Shown here piece by piece: positions 1-13,300 of a stretch of 64,000 nt of DNA. The stretch lies in assembly GCF_900496995.4 (NCBI RefSeq), contig NC_044019.1:3720001-3784000 (forward strand), in the 5' to 3' direction. The stretch's first letter is position 1. Each line of letters starts with the position of its first letter. Source of the DNA: Aquila chrysaetos chrysaetos (lineage: Eukaryota; Chordata; Aves; Accipitriformes; Accipitridae). Under the pieces are notes generated by a model. That model was not told the DNA's origin. It did not search any database and was given only the letters and a program-made list of their open reading frames with translations. The position numbers were made by a program, and so were the translations under genes.

Positions 1-1020
1 TGTGCTTTCTGCAAAGAAAGATAATTTGTTCTCTTTGTTTCCTCCAAACAGTTACAAATTTCACATCTGATTTATGGGAACACAGTGGGGTGATGCAAAG
101 CCGCCCCGTTACTTCCATTACAATAATGAGGGGCTCTTGCCTGGCACAGAACCGCAGCCTCAGGTTTAAATCAGCTGCTGAAACGTTTCCTTCTCCCCGT
201 GTCTCCGTGTAATTGATTCCAGGTCAGAGAAGCTGTGTGATCTGCAGCAGGGTTGGAGGTGTGCCCTTCAGCACGGGGAGGAATTTGCCACCGGCTGGCC
301 CAGCTGGCTGCGTACGCTCAGCCTGCCTGTGTGTGTTCCTCGCAGAAAGGGCTCCCAGGCAATGCTCAGGGCACGTCTGCATGGGAGGTTGTTCTGGATG
401 GGAGAAAGGCGTCCTATTCCAAACCACTTCCATCTACTCCCACAGCAGTCTCAGCTTGTTCAGAATAATGCACCCCTAAAAGCACCCAGGCGAGAAGCGA
501 GGAGTGAGCAATTCTGCTCTAAATTCACACCCTGCCGTAATCCAGATTAATTTGCCTGTGTAGCAAACGCTGGGCCTAGGCATGTCGAGGGTAGACTTGC
601 GAAAAGCTCTGCAGGATGTTCCTTTGTGTTGTATTGTGGCTTTAATTAATTAATCATGGCTGAGCCCCTCAAATTGGGTAAGGTGGACACTGCAGTGCCT
701 TCTTGTGCCTGCTCAGGGCTATGACTCCCGGCGCAGCCTGGCAGCAGCCAACCCACCCAGCTGGCAGGCAGCGAGGAGCGCAGCTGTGATAACATTATGC
801 TGATCAATAACAGGGCAGTAAAGGCAATTTTTAATGGGAATTTTGCATGGACACATTTCGGAGAGGGCCACCCCCATGCCACGAGGCTTTGTCAGTGATG
901 TTATTCCCAGTTCTGACTGGGAATCCTGAGTGTGCAGTAACGTCCAGCCCTCCCGACTAAGCTGCTCTGCAAACCTTTCAATGTGCCGCATCTGACCCAG
1001 CCGTTCTCCCCCTCCTGTAG
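1..1020 (+). other. GRHL3: Last intron of GRHL3 (3' part)
   Basis: This stretch has no supported coding exon. It ends in a pyrimidine-rich tract and CCTGTAG acceptor immediately before the terminal GRHL3 exon at 1021. I see no recognisable repeat or RNA gene in it. Short open frames here lack splice context and look like chance. Confidence 0.7.
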
Positions 1021-1135
1021 GATCCTGGTGAACATGGACAACAACATCATCCAGCACTACAGCAACCACATGGCCTTTCTCCTGGACATGGTGGAAGCAG
1101 AGGACAAGTTCCAGATCATCCTCAAGGAGCTATAA
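1021..1135 (+). CDS. GRHL3: GRHL3 terminal coding exon (C-terminus of grainyhead-like transcription factor 3)
   Basis: A CTCCTGTAG acceptor opens the exon. After one phase nucleotide it reads [20 protein letters not shown] and continues to a C-terminus IILKEL and a TAA at 1133-1135. This is the conserved C-terminal dimerisation segment of the CP2/grainyhead family. The QHYSNH and IILKEL versions point to GRHL3 rather than GRHL1 or GRHL2. GRHL3 is a nuclear transcription factor controlling epidermal barrier formation, neural-tube closure and wound repair. Only the last 37 residues are in the window; the DNA-binding domain lies to the left. Identity is supported by the neighbours, since GRHL3, STPG1 and NIPAL3 are adjacent in human. 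The assignment comes from recalled family sequence, not a search. Confidence 0.9.
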
Positions 1136-1915
1136 AGAGCCGCAGGCAGCACTTACTTGGACTACTTCTCTCAAAGCCGGCAAGTTTGACCCAACAGAAC
1201 TCAGCCTAGTGCCTCGACTCGTTGCCTTTACTTGAATACGCTGCCTCTGGGGAGGGCCTTGGCCTCACAGTGCCGGGCCGGAGACTGCTTGGAAGATCTG
1301 TTATCGATGTGAACATGGAAATTCTCTCTGTTGAGTTTATTATTATTATTTTTTATTTTATTTTATTTTATTCCCTTCTGGCGATGGGCCTGACCTCCTG
1401 TTTCACCGCTGGGAACGCGCAGCTACACTAACATGGCTGTCAGAGCCTGGGCAGAGGCAGGGGACTGCCTCTGCTCGCTGTTTGCCTTGGCCCGTGACTG
1501 ATCCAACCCTAGGCTTTGGCTTTGTCCCAAACCATCAGTCATGCACAACCTTCAAACCATTTCCAGCAGGGCTGAGCCCAGCTCTGAGCTTCTCTCTCTC
1601 CACAGAGACTTTCACAGACGCATTTAAAACTCACTGTTGAACGGACACTGCCTGCTCCCATGCCCCACACCCTGCCATATCTGAGTGTAAATACCACGAA
1701 GGCCTCCATAGCCCTTGTTTATACATTTCTGATGTATTGTTCCTTTTATATTTTATATATGTATAAATATGCATCGTTTTATATTTGACTCAGTACGGTG
1801 ACACAGAGCATTTCAAACACAGGCTGCTTCACATTTCTCCGTGAACTCCTTTTGTAACTGTGTTGTTGGTTTTGTTGTTTTAGATACTCCGTAGTAATAA
1901 AGGTTCAAAGACGGA
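1136..1915 (+). other. GRHL3: GRHL3 3' UTR
   Basis: This untranslated tail follows the TAA. It contains an AT-rich (TTTTA)n-like tract near 1338-1372 and an AT-rich TATATATG stretch near 1750-1770. It ends just after a canonical AATAAA at 1896-1901, with a GT-containing region downstream. The cleavage site is inferred about 15 bases after the signal. Confidence 0.7.
1896..1901 (+). promoter_or_regulatory. GRHL3: Polyadenylation signal AATAAA of GRHL3
   Basis: A canonical hexamer about 760 bases after the stop codon, the best candidate for GRHL3 transcript cleavage. No better hexamer occurs between the stop and this site. Confidence 0.65.
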
Positions 1916-4900
1916 AAGTGAACTGTTTTCACCCAGCTCTGGAGGTTGGAGTTGGGAAGGGCCGGGCAGGAGCCAGGGCAGGGAGGTGACCTCAGAGGCA
2001 CAGAAAGGACGCAAGGTTGGTTTTGCACCGCACACTGTTTCACAGCGTGAGGAGTTTGTCCGTCTGAACTGTCTCTCCATGAAGGCGTGAGAGACGGCAA
2101 GCGCTGCCGAGCTGCTCACGTCTGCAGCTCCTGTTTCCACCTGCGCACGCAGATCAGCACCCGCACTCCTCCTAAACCCTCCCCTCCTGCACGCTGGGCT
2201 CTCCCTCCCGGTTCCGTGCCGGCTGCTGCAGACGTGCCGTCACGGCGCTGCGGGCGGGTGGTTACTGAGCAGTTCTAGGCACATCCCTTTGATGGAGGGA
2301 TTACGTTACACGGATTTGGTGAAATTTTCAGCAAGTCAAAAAGAAATGCCCTGTTTTACTTCTGCTCATAGGAAGAGCAGCTCTGCCTCTATCTTTTTGG
2401 TGAGACGGTGTTACCAGATGGCCAGCTGTGTACCTCCTTCCACCTGCTGCACTGGCTGTTTAAACTCCTCACACCTGCTATCTCTCAACCACCAATCCTT
2501 CACCCCTGTGCTAAAATCATCTGCAGCTGCTTCCCATTTAGGTAAAATAAGACCAAGGGGAGCACTCTATTTTCAAATTAATCCTCTGACCAGTGAAAAC
2601 CAGGGACTTTCCTCCTCCCTCCCCCTTATCCTCTGCTTTTCCTGGCCATGTCCAGGGGAGATGCACCTGAGTCCTATGACTGGGGAAGAGAGAGCAGCTC
2701 TACTCCCACTGGGAAGGGGGTTTTGAAATGTTGAAACACATCAGGCTGGGGGATTTTGGATTACTTAAGTATTATCGCGATGAGGAAAGCCTCTAAGATG
2801 AGGCTTGGATAAGTTCGAAGGCTTATCAACCCTTGAAGATCTCTCCCAGCTCTCTGCACTCCTTCATATCATAAACTCCTTCTTCAGCAGGATTTCTCTG
2901 ATTCAGTGTTAGTTCTGCAAGGCTGAGCCTACGGTCTCGCTATAGCAGAATTTCAGCTCCAGTTAAGAACAGGCACACAGGAATCCCCCAACGCTTAGCG
3001 TTGATGGCTGTGAAACCTACAGATCCCCTCATCGCCCTGATGCGTCAGGCGGGTGCAGGGGCTCTGCTCTTCTCAGGGAGAGCTCTGCAGCAGGACTCCA
3101 GGCACAGGGCACCCGGCCAGCACTGGGCTGCTCCTGGGGAGGGTGAACCGATCCTGCCTGACCACGTGGACAAGCGCTAACTGCTAAGGTAAGAACAGAG
3201 ATTTCCCGCTGCCTGTGGGAGAAGAACCCAGCCCCTTTAGAGACAAGGGGGTTCAGGGGAAGCACCATGTCCTCCACACCATTGCAGAGGCCTGAACACA
3301 AGGAATCGGTACAAGCAGCAGACGGACGGAGCTGGGAATACCCCGATGTCTCGCTCTAGGTTTCTGCACGGTCCTAGTGCTTTCCCCAGGGAGCTGCCAT
3401 TGCCCTGGCAGAGGCTGGGGCTTGTGGGGAAACCCCTGGTAGCGAAGGCGGCTTGCTCTGCCGTGCGGGACAGATTTGGGAGGGCTGCAGGCAACTGTGG
3501 GGATTTTTGTGCATGCAGTGTTATGGGCTTTTGGCGACCTCTCATCCCTCAGTTAGTTGCTCTAAAAGTCTGATCTTGGGGCTAACTTCCTACTAGTGTA
3601 AACACAGCGCTACCTGACTGATTGTCTTCTCAGTTACACAAATCTGACTCCATTGACTCTAGTAGCATTAGTCCTAATTTACAACAGCAAAAATCATCTC
3701 GCATTGTAACTTTAGGTTCCCAGCAGAACAATGATGGATTTTGCTGGATTTTACGGTGGTCCATTTCACACTGGCTACGAACCCATCCTAAGTTTTGCAA
3801 GGTTTTCCAAGTTTTGCCCTGGCTGGAGCTATGCGTGTCTACACAGCCCCCCTGCTTTCTGTTCATGGGCTAGAGACAGAGAACCAGGTGCTTCTTCTTG
3901 TGCAGGTTCTGGGTAATCTTGACTTTGTCAGGTTTTAAATCACGGTAACTCCGCTGTGTGCAGGGAACTACGCTGGCGTGAATCAACCGGCAAGAGCAGA
4001 CACAGTCACCGCCCCCTGCCACCCCTGCCGAGGGTGGGTGTTTTGCTGACTGGCTCAGTATCGTTCATCCCTTCCAGCAAAGGCGAGTTGCTGTAGAGGT
4101 TGCGTAAAGCAGAGCTCCCAAATATGTGAAAGCATTCTTGACTCTTTGCCCGGAGCCCACCAGTTCCTTTTGAAGATTAAGATACGAGTGATGAAGGCGA
4201 TTCACCTCTGAGCCAACAAAGGTCGTGTGAAAGTATGAACCCACTTGTGTTTTGCAAAGGGCTCGCGCTGACAAATGGGAGCAGCTTCCTCTGGAGCGGT
4301 GTCTGCTCTGGACAGTCGGCAGCTGGTTTGTGCCGACTCGAGTCAGAAACGCTCAAGTCAACTGGCTCGTCAAACGTACCTGGTGGGCGTGCGGTGGAGG
4401 GTGTCTGGGCACACGCACACCGCGGAGGTTTGACACGCGTTCCGCACAGGCATCGTGCTTCAGCTGCGCCAAGGCCTGACGCTGTGTGGCAAACCCAAGC
4501 GTCCGTCCTCTGGGCGAGCAAGCGGCAGAGGTGCAGGATTTGCCCGCACTGCCCTTCTCCCGTATTTCAACCCTGATAAGAAAGGGTTCCCCCCCCAGGG
4601 TAACAACTCCTTTGGGCATGGTCAGTCTCCAGCATCTGTTTTCTCTTTGGTTTATCAGATGAAAACACCAAGAGGAGTGTTTTTGCAATGCCCATCGATT
4701 GTAGTAATTATTCAACATCTACAAAACTGGAAGCTGTCAAATCAACTTTAGCTAATGATCATTTTCCAATATACAGTACCAAGTACCGCTTATTAGCTGC
4801 TGAGCTATCAGTGAGCCAACCACGGCAGGCTGAGGACAGGACTGCTTACTGTGAGTTAGCGTGTGCTTTGCAGAGTTTGACAGAAGTCCTGTTTGAGGGA

Positions 4901-7766
4901 CCCTGCTCTGGTGTCCGGGTTCTGCTGCTCACAGTGCCAGGAGCCACTTTCTACCGTAGCTGTAGATGAAGGAATACTTCCCGAGTGCTCTGGGCGAATA
5001 AGCGCCTGCAATGACAGAGCTGCATAAAAAAGAGAGACATAGCAGCATGTGAGCTGAGTTGTGCAAGAGCTCTGGTATCCCCAGTGCTGGGCGGAGGGCT
5101 CTGCTCTTCACTTCTACAAATAACACCCAGTTTCTATGTCTTTATTCATGCTTATTCATTCCTTGCATCATCAACCAAGCAGCTGAGGATCTCGGTGCGT
5201 GGTGTGGTTCTCCATCGCTATAAAGGGAAGAACAGCATCTTGTGTTTTCTTAGGACACCCACATGTTGTGTTTGGAGATGCCCTGGTGCTGTGTTGGGTA
5301 TCGGAGAGGATCAACGACAGGAAAATGAAACTCTGTCTGCATCTGTTTCGCAGTATGGAAAGCTTTAATGAAGTCAGTGAGGGTCCCCTCCGCTCTGCTT
5401 TCTCACTTAATTCCTTGGTAGTTCCTTGGATTTGTAGAACTAAATTTGTGATCGGTGAGGCGGGTACCAAAACCCTCAGCCTGTGTGAATGTCCTGGTAT
5501 CTTCAGCTGGAAGGTGTCTTTGGCCATAGCATTAGAGTTTAGCGCTAACGTTTGGTGTGCATAGATGTCGGTTTACCTTTAGTATGTCGAGGGTTGTCTT
5601 GAACGTACATTTGACTGTGACTCCTGGGCAAGGGATTAGCCAGAGTTCCTGGAAATGCCTCCAAACAGCCCAGGCATTAACAACTGCTGAATAACCAGCC
5701 TTTAATAAAGCTGCTGCTTTGTATCAGCCACTGACTGATTGAATTGTGAAGTGTTTTGCCTCCCTGTAGTTCTGCTCTTTGTGGCATAGCGCAGAATGGT
5801 TCTCTACGTATTATGCGTTCTTGTGGGCAAAGGGCTCAAGTCACATCTAATCTCATGACTGGGCGTTTTGATCCAGTGGAATTTTCTTCCCCTCTTTTCA
5901 GGCTAGAGTGGAAAGGAGATGTGGGGTTTTTCTAGCAACAGAGCAAAGACTACATGGATGGCTGTGTCTGTGGTGATGGTGTCCCCTTCACGCACTGACA
6001 TGGTATTGCATGGGTTTCTAATCAAACTGGCGTAAAAGACTGATGAAAATGAAAAAGGGCATTTCTCCACCATCTGTAGAAGGTATTTCTAGCCCATTCC
6101 CCTCCTCTTTAATGAATTTGGTAACCATCCTTAACAATTGTGGGTCAGATCTTCAGCATGAATAAACTGGCCTAGCTCTGTTCCTTTAACTGAAACAGAC
6201 TGATTTACGTTGGCTGGGGCTCTCGTCCTAGCTTAGTCAGCAGAACAGCTCTCGGGGAGTTGGCATGTTGACGCAGTACGTTGCAAGTCTGGGATATGAT
6301 CCGGACGTGGCTCCAGAAAAGCCCATTACCCCACTTGTGCTGCCGCAAGGGCTCTGGAGAGACTAATGGCACCAGCGTGTTCTCTCGCTGTGTGTGGCTG
6401 GTACAAAATCTGCAGCTGGGTAAGTTCAAACGCTAGAAAGAATAGCAGTATTGCTATTGTCTGCTTTTTCAGCCCTGTAGTAACGTCCCAGAAGGACTTA
6501 AGAATCTGAGAAGAAATAAACAGGGCAAGGAATATGAGTCTGACTAACTGAAAAAAAATAATGTTACTTGCGCCTGGCAACAATTAGCCAACGGGCGCTG
6601 AGGGACACGATCCGCCCAGGCTGAGCTGAGCTCTACCTCCACCCCATGATGAGTTCTGTACCCACGCAGTCAAGAACTGCTCAACACAAGGAGACTGCAG
6701 CAGGATTTGTCCCTGCATCCGCCTCTCTCTTATCAATGCTAATGTCAGGCTCAAAATTCAGCACTGTTTCTTGTGCAAGTTGTCCCTTTCCTGCTGAGGA
6801 ACAACTCCAGCTGTGACCACTGCCTGCAGGAGTCGGGCAGCTGCCCACTGGTCCTGGCTGGAGGGACTGGTGGCATGTCACCATAAGTCAGGCTGTTTAA
6901 CCCATTCCTCACTGAGGGTGGGTCCCGCCTCCCACTTCCCCAGGCATTTCCTGATTACAAGCTGCGGGATGTGTTTCTTCTCCCATTTTACTCAGCTTTA
7001 TGTCAGGAAAGCTCTATTGAAGCCGATGGAGGACAGGACAGCCAGAGGGATATAAAACCAAGGAGACCCTGCTGAGGGGCTCTGTAACACGGCTCTCCAG
7101 CTGGGGCACAGAGGCTCTCTCTACCGTAAGCAGGCATGCCTTCCCCCTCACCCTCTCTCCCTGCAAGTGCTCCTCTCTTCCAATCAAATAGAAAAATAGT
7201 GCAGGTGAAATGTCTGTTGTACCAACAGCCAGAATTATGTGATAGTTTGACACATGCACCAGAACTCACAGAACCTGTTTGTCGAATGCACTGACAGTCA
7301 GTGATGCTTTAATGGCCTTTACATTGCAAACACGCTTTTTTCAATCTTGCCTTTAAAAATAATATTGTAAAATACGGACCAGCAAGTTGGACAAAGAGCT
7401 GGCAGTCAGGACTCTAGTGCTGCTTCTGCCACATTGCTGCTGTGTGGCCCTTTGGATGACATTGGACCATCTGAAGGTGTCAGGAGATGCTATGCTCTGA
7501 TTTTATAAGGATTTAGACACTTGGTGCTCATCATAAATCTACTGTCCCCCATTCACAAAAGGTCCTACACGCCGTGTGCTACTGAGTTAAGTGCCTCTCA
7601 GAAACGGTGTGTGTCTTCAGGTGTCCACATGACTTTGTGGGTGAGCTTTCCTAATTTCTGTGCTTCATTTTTTTTCCTGTTGAGTGGGCAATAGCGCTGT
7701 TTGGTCACATTTATGTTTTGCTATCTGTAGTAGTGAGAAGTACTTCAGAACGATTCTTATTTTTAC
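1916..7766. other. Intergenic region GRHL3 to STPG1 remnant
   Basis: About 5.8 kb with no supported gene. Open frames here, including a 145-codon frame at 2289-2726, show no family resemblance or splice structure. The final exon expected for STPG1, which in human encodes a short KxWIP-type tail, should lie here on the minus strand, but I could not find it. One MIR-like SINE core is at about 7395-7530. Confidence 0.6.
7395..7530 (+). repeat. MIR-like SINE remnant
   Basis: The order 'gtcaggactctagtgctgct', 'ctgccacattgctgctgtgt' and then 'ggccctttggatgacatt' follows the MIR core consensus (sample sentence: sum of 'sort of pain' words absent; match is to TGCCAC...TGTGTGACCTTGGGCAAG). Divergence is high, so this is an old copy. 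Boundaries are approximate. Confidence 0.45.
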
Positions 7767-7956
7767 CTGGCCCAGGGAACGCTTCCTGTTATCCGCGCTC
7801 TGTCCATTGCTCTGTGTTTGAGACAAACGCAGTCTGCTTTGAGCAGTCCTGCTTTGGAGACCCTTTGTAATCCACAGGGTTGTATTGCCCGGGCCCAGGT
7901 GAGGGAGGATCTTTACAAGGTGGGATGGCTGGAGCAGAGAGAGTCAAGCAGAATTC
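7767..7956 (-). pseudogene. STPG1: STPG1 exon with PGPGQY repeat and premature TAA
   Basis: The acceptor is a pyrimidine tract ending GGGCAG before 7956; an alternative is CTGCTCCAG before 7928. The donor is CCAG|GTAAAA at 7766. The reading frame gives SPGPGQYNPVDYKG and TAFVSNTEQWTERG, then TAA at 7789-7791. The frame stays recognisable beyond it (QEAFPGP up to the donor, as in the human LPGPATY junction), so the stop is internal to the exon rather than the natural end of the protein. Confidence 0.7.
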
Positions 7957-8999
7957 CTGCCCGTCAGGAGAAAAAGAGATTTGAGGAACTTGTCCCACAC
8001 TGATGGGGTTTTATGTCTGGAAATAAAAGCTGTGGTTTCTGTTAAGTGCCTTGGGGAGGTGGATACTTTATCCTTCTAAGCCAAAATCTTTGGGAAATGA
8101 TCTGGGGGAAGAAAGGGTCCAATTGCAATGCCATAGACAGTCCGCTTTGTTTATTGTAAAATAGAAAGACTTGCCAGTGGTCCAGCCTCTGTAGAGACCT
8201 GGCTGCCCAGCTACTGCAAAGCAAGATAGTGCTGAAACCAAGACAGCGATGCCAAATGACTCCAACTGGGAGTTCTTCCCATTTTCTCCCACTGACTGAA
8301 ACAGGAGAGGGAGCAGGCTCTAACCCCAGCAATTGGGTGTGGAGTGTTTTTGTGTTTTCTGATAATACAGACTGGTGATCTTCTCTCCTCATATTTAATT
8401 TGCCCTTTCCTCTAGCCTTCTGTCCTTATCAAATGCCACTTGGCATTGCTTCCCTCCCAGCCTACAGCTTCCCACTCTTTTTACAAAACCCCTGTTATAA
8501 GATACAACTGCTGAGAGATGTAGTAAAGATACACCTGTTGGGTAAGGAGAGCCGTGGGCTTTCTCATGTTCTCATTCTTTTCCATGGTCAGGAATTTATT
8601 GTTGATCTTAATCTTAGGCCAGGCAACGTCGCTGCATGGTGACAATAAATTTACTTGAACAATTTGCTGATAGGCAGATTTATTTGCCTTCTCATAAGGA
8701 CAGCAAGGGGGAGGAGGGCTTGGGAGGACGGAGTTTCCTTTCATGCCTTTTAATCTCTTTGAAACAAGCGGTAGGATGGAATACAAGGGAATGGCAGTTC
8801 TGGCTTGAAGGAAGTACTTGAGACTTTTACAAGCCTCTTTCCAGCTCTAATTCCCAGCCTTAGCAGGGGCTGAGGAAATGCCCAGGTTCCTTGAGATGCT
8901 GTGCAGCAACGAGCATCCCTCACCATTGCCGCCCAGCGGTTCCCAGATTTGACTCTTTATGCCCAGTGTGTTCCTCTGGGGCCTGGTCTAGGCACATCC

Positions 9000-9165
9000 A
9001 AAAGAAACACAGCCTAATGCTTAAAGCCTCTGCCTGGGATATGAAGGATCTTTTTCCAGGTCATGTGTGCTCTGGCTTCTTGCTCTGTACGACGGGGATA
9101 AGAAATTACCCCTACATCATAAGGGTGGTGCAGTGTTTAATTACTGTTTGTAAATGTCTGAGAGA
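9000..9165 (+). repeat. MIR-like SINE remnant
   Basis: The pieces 'cagcctaatgcttaaagcct', 'gacggggataagaaattacc' and 'cctacatcataagggtggtg' match the 3' half of the MIR consensus (GGGGATAATA...ACCTACCTCATAGGG). It is old and diverged, with approximate edges. It lies between two STPG1 exons. Confidence 0.45.
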
Positions 9166-9396
9166 TCATCTGATAAAGGTACCTCTGATACACTGCTCCG
9201 GGGTGTTATCAACCCACACTCCCCTTCAAGGCAGTGCACTGTAACACTTCCACCTCTGTGCCAGTTCCTGTAAACCTGTGGCAGTAACTGGCCCCATTGG
9301 ACCAGGTGGTATAGTGGGACGCTGTGGGATCACTCTGCTGTCTGACATATTTTCATATGTCCCATAGAAGTGGCACGTCTTCCAGGCTGGACTTAC

Positions 9397-9562
9397 CTAA
9401 AAGGAGTTTTCTTTGCTTCCTTGGTCGGTTTATGTGGCTGTTAGGTTGCAGGCTCTGGAGTAAATCTGTACATCCTTGTTAGGCGGGAGGTCTTTGACTT
9501 GAAGCAGGATGTTATACCCTTGGGAGACACCTTGATGAGGGAATCGTTGATGTCGCAGTGAC
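9397..9562 (-). pseudogene. STPG1: STPG1 exon (DINDSL...CFKSKTSR) with premature TAA
   Basis: The acceptor is CTTGTAG before 9562 and the donor is a strong TTTTAG|GTAAGT after 9397. The frame reads HCDINDSLIKVSPK and CFKSKTSR, aligning with human HYDINESLVKQSP...CFKSKTNRG. TAA at 9441-9443 falls where the family has the tyrosine of a PGP-x-Y motif. After it the frame continues with QPHKPTKEAKKTPF, still similar to human, up to the donor. The repeat tyrosine before DIND is a cysteine. Confidence 0.7.
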
Positions 9563-10272
9563 CTACAAGACAAACAGGAAAGGGATGTAAATACCAAACA
9601 AGGCTGCAACAGTGGCACTGAGGAGAGTGCATCAGTCAGTGAATGTAATAGAAGGAAAAAGAACCGGTATAACAGGACTGTGTGGGGAAATCACTTCTGG
9701 ATTTAAAAAGTGCTGTCCTGGGCAGAGCTTATTTCGAGGGACACTGATAAGGCAACACTAAACTTTGTCCTGAGCATAGGAACAAACACAGGTATTAGCA
9801 ATTTTAAAGAATCAAACAAACGGGAGGAGAACTCGCATGTGGTATAACTTGTAAGATAAGCTACAAAGCTATGTGCCTTCACACTCCAGGTCTCAAACCT
9901 CACCAGGCAATGGGCCAGGAGTAGACTTCTTTTGCAGCTCGCGTACTGTGGAGCTTGGTACATTATGTACTAATGTGGCTTCTCCTGAAGCCTCTGGCAT
10001 TTACACTGAGTTGTGGGGTGTTCTAGCGATTCCTTACGGCTACTCAAAACTGTCAGGATGGTTTCTGGATTGTTGTCTCAGAAGAGGTTCAAAGGGACCT
10101 CCCCAGAGCTCTTCGAAGGGAGACTAACTAGTGTCCTGACACCTGTTTAAATTGAACATGCCTTAAGAAGCTCTGAGTGACCTGAATTTGTGTGCGATGG
10201 TGCTCTGCACCCTGGATGATCAGAACCAAAATCACCAGCAATGTCTTTCCTCCCAGTTCAAGGCTCTCGTAC

Positions 10273-10374
10273 AAGGAGAAGGCCGTTTTCCAAATTTAAT
10301 CCTCTTGTGGTTTTGGACATAAACACTGTCTGGCCAGAAACGTAGTTGCTTTGCTTGCAGAAATCCATAGAGGT
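10273..10374 (-). pseudogene. STPG1: STPG1 exon (CKQSNY...FMSKTTRG), phase-broken
   Basis: The acceptor is TTTCTGAAACAG before 10374 and the donor is CTT|GTACGA after 10273. It reads TSMDFCKQSNYVSGQTVFMS then KTTRG, matching human CCKQRNNV...GFMSKTQRG. After TTRG the similarity moves to another frame (KFGKRPSP, then the DIND exon). The exon is 102 bp, whereas the next exon needs 3n+1, so a one-base deletion is inferred near the middle. Confidence 0.65.
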
Positions 10375-13300
10375 CTGTTTCAGAAAAAGAAAAAGGGCTT
10401 GTGAATGCCTTTGAATTGACTTTACCTGTGGGTAATTACCAACAAAGGAAAACCCACATTTAAAATCCAGTTGTCTCCATTGTGAGTGATTCTAATGATA
10501 CAGCTGTAGGCAGTATTAGGGCCAAAATCTGGGAGTGTTTACCAATTGTAGGTAGGTCTCTTTGTGACTGCCCAGCATGTAAAGGTTGCATTTACACAGA
10601 CGCCAAGGACTTGAAACTCTTGCAGAAAATGTGGCTTTGTGTGTTTAACTGCTGTCTCTAGACTTCTCCAATGTCAGCTCTAAGCATCCATTTTTGTTCA
10701 AGTCACCAACTGAGCACAGAATTGGAGGTGGTGCTGCCAAGACACCAAAGGAGCATCTGCGTGGCAGCCTCTGGAAAGCGCTACAGAGAAAAGGAGATGT
10801 TTCTGCGGCTGTCGCTGCTGGGACTGCAGGGTGGGCTGATGGCTTTGAGCTAAGGATGACTTGAAGAATTTGTATTTCAGTTCGTTCAAGCCTGCAGATA
10901 ACTGCTGGAGCGTTTGTGCCCTCCTGCAGCTTGCACCAAGCTCAGTGTGCAGCACTGTTGTTATGCTGCTAGCGGTCCCCAAGCTAATTAACTTGGACAG
11001 AGGTGCCAAAAGTCCCTGGGGAAGCAGGTCACGCTGCTCTTCTGGAGTGCTCAGCTACCTGCTGCAGTCACTGCCCTGGTGCACACAGCAGCTTTTTGAC
11101 AAAATATATATAGATACACGTTTCATCCACAGCTCCTAAGAAGCTTCACACTCAAAGTGAGAATTGCTCTCCTTACAGAGTCAAAAAACCTACAGTGCCA
11201 AAGGCTGTATGAGTTACCCAAAATCACAGAATAGATCACTGGTGAAATGGGACAAAGGAAAGATTCTTCAGATTCCCAGGATGAAGCCTTACCTCCTGGA
11301 ACATGCTCTGGGATTTAAAGCTTTTTATTGTTGGCTGCTGAAATTGACTTTTTCTAATCGGGCTATAGTTAGAGAAAACATCTAATGGTCCAGGCTAATT
11401 CAATGATGTAAGTGGAAGAGGCCAGTTCACACATAAGAGTGGGGAGGTAGCAAGATGACACCTGCATTAAAGATTCAAACACAAAAAGCCTGATGCTTTT
11501 TCCCTGTTTTTTTCATGTTTCCTATAGTAAGCTGGTGAAATGCCTACAATAGTCATGATGTTTAACTGGCTTTATTTTAAGATAGGGTTTGGTCCCAGAG
11601 CTGAAGACGGCTTTGAGGACAGCTTGGGACACTGTTTTCTTGTTTCTCACTCTCTTTTTTTCTCCAATATTTGCCAATTTTCAGCTGTCACTGCCTCAAA
11701 AGCAGATCCTCCAGTTACTAGACAAAAGTTCCTTTTTGCCTGAGTGAGAGCAGTGACCACGTAAAGACTGCAGGATCTGTCCACCTTTTTCTTCTCAGAT
11801 GTCTTTTTGTCTATAGTCATAAATTATCAGACACTGCCATCTTTTAAATAGATAGTTTCCTGTTCTGCTTCTTGTAGGTTAGATATTATCTCCTACAGTA
11901 AATCATGAGTCAGTGATTAATTCAAGAAGGCCGTTCCCAGAAGCAAATTCTTACAATGTTAAAAATAATATGATGCGAATCCATTATAGTATGATATAGA
12001 AAATAATTATGGCCTGCAAACTAGTTTAATCAACTTAGAACATGCTGGGGCAGATACTCAGTCGGAGTGAGTCATTATAAGAAAGTTCACAGTCTTAGTG
12101 TATAGGTTGTGTGAGCAAACATGATTACCCCATGTCAGCTGAGTCTCGGTAACTCTGTACGTGTGCTCTTTGCACACCCAAATTGTGAGGTAAGACATGT
12201 TTGTTTAAAACACCTTTGCTGATGTTTAAACTGTATCAAATTACTATAAAAGCATGAATTGCTTCAGGAACATGCATGCAGCCAGTTAAGATGTCTCAGC
12301 TGATGAGTGGCAGCTTATTAAGCTTATTAAATTGTGTCGTCTTCATTCTGTCTTAAACAGCTATGCAAAGTCATCAAATATTATAAAGAGTCAACGTGCT
12401 CTGCCTCACCACAAAGTGGATGTATCTTGCATTAAAGTGCAGTTTAAAAGGGGACAGCTCACTAGGAAATGGCTGCAATGCTGACATGCTGTGCAGAAAA
12501 AGACAAAAACTTCCTCTAAAGAATAACAAAACAATCCAAAAGTAATCACAGCTATAGCAAGACACCATTGAAGGGACAGAAAAGTCCATTAGCACTGCAT
12601 ATATTATTATAAACTATGTGATAATTGTTAATAACACTTTGTGTTTTGTTAGTATCTCCCGTATCTCAAAATGTTCTGAATTCCTGTGGACTAAAGCTTA
12701 CAACACCCCAGTGAAGCCTGGTCACCATGGCATGGGTGGGGAGCATCAGGCGCAGAACAGTTAAGTGACTTACACAAGGGTGAATCAGCAGGAGGTTCAG
12801 GAACTGAACCTGAAGGCTAGGTCCTTGGCTGATATAAACTGGCACAGCTCCATAGCAAGTGGAAGGGCACAGTCAATTACATCAGTTGTACGTACACAGA
12901 CCTGATTCCCAGCTCTGAGGTTGAACCTCAAAACCCAGCACCTGTTAAAGATGTAACATTCACCTGCCTTGAGCTTCTTGGCAGAAGTCCCCTGCAACCA
13001 ACCAAGACAGGTCAGATTTCTGGGATGAAAACTCACGGGATGCTACGGGGTCTTTCAGTATCAAAGCTGGTGGATGTGGCAAGGACACTGGTTGCTGCCG
13101 TCCCAGTGTCAGGGATGTGTTCTTGCTCCCTTGGTATTGAAGAGTTACTGCCCGATGTGTGCTCAAGGTTCACAACAGCATGCGGTACATCTGCAGCACA
13201 GTCAGAGGTAAGACAGCACATCATGCGGAAATACCTGACCTAGCTTCACGCTCGTTAGTTTAGATACTGGTGTCAAACTGCCCACAGTGGCACAGACCTC

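Noticed and set aside
2289-2726. 145-codon plus-strand frame between GRHL3 and STPG1
   Set aside because: No recognisable domain, no start context or splice structure, and low-complexity Ser/Leu composition typical of chance frames.
1916-7766. Terminal STPG1 exon
   Set aside because: Searched by eye on the minus strand for the short human-like KxWIP tail and found nothing convincing. It may be deleted or too diverged.
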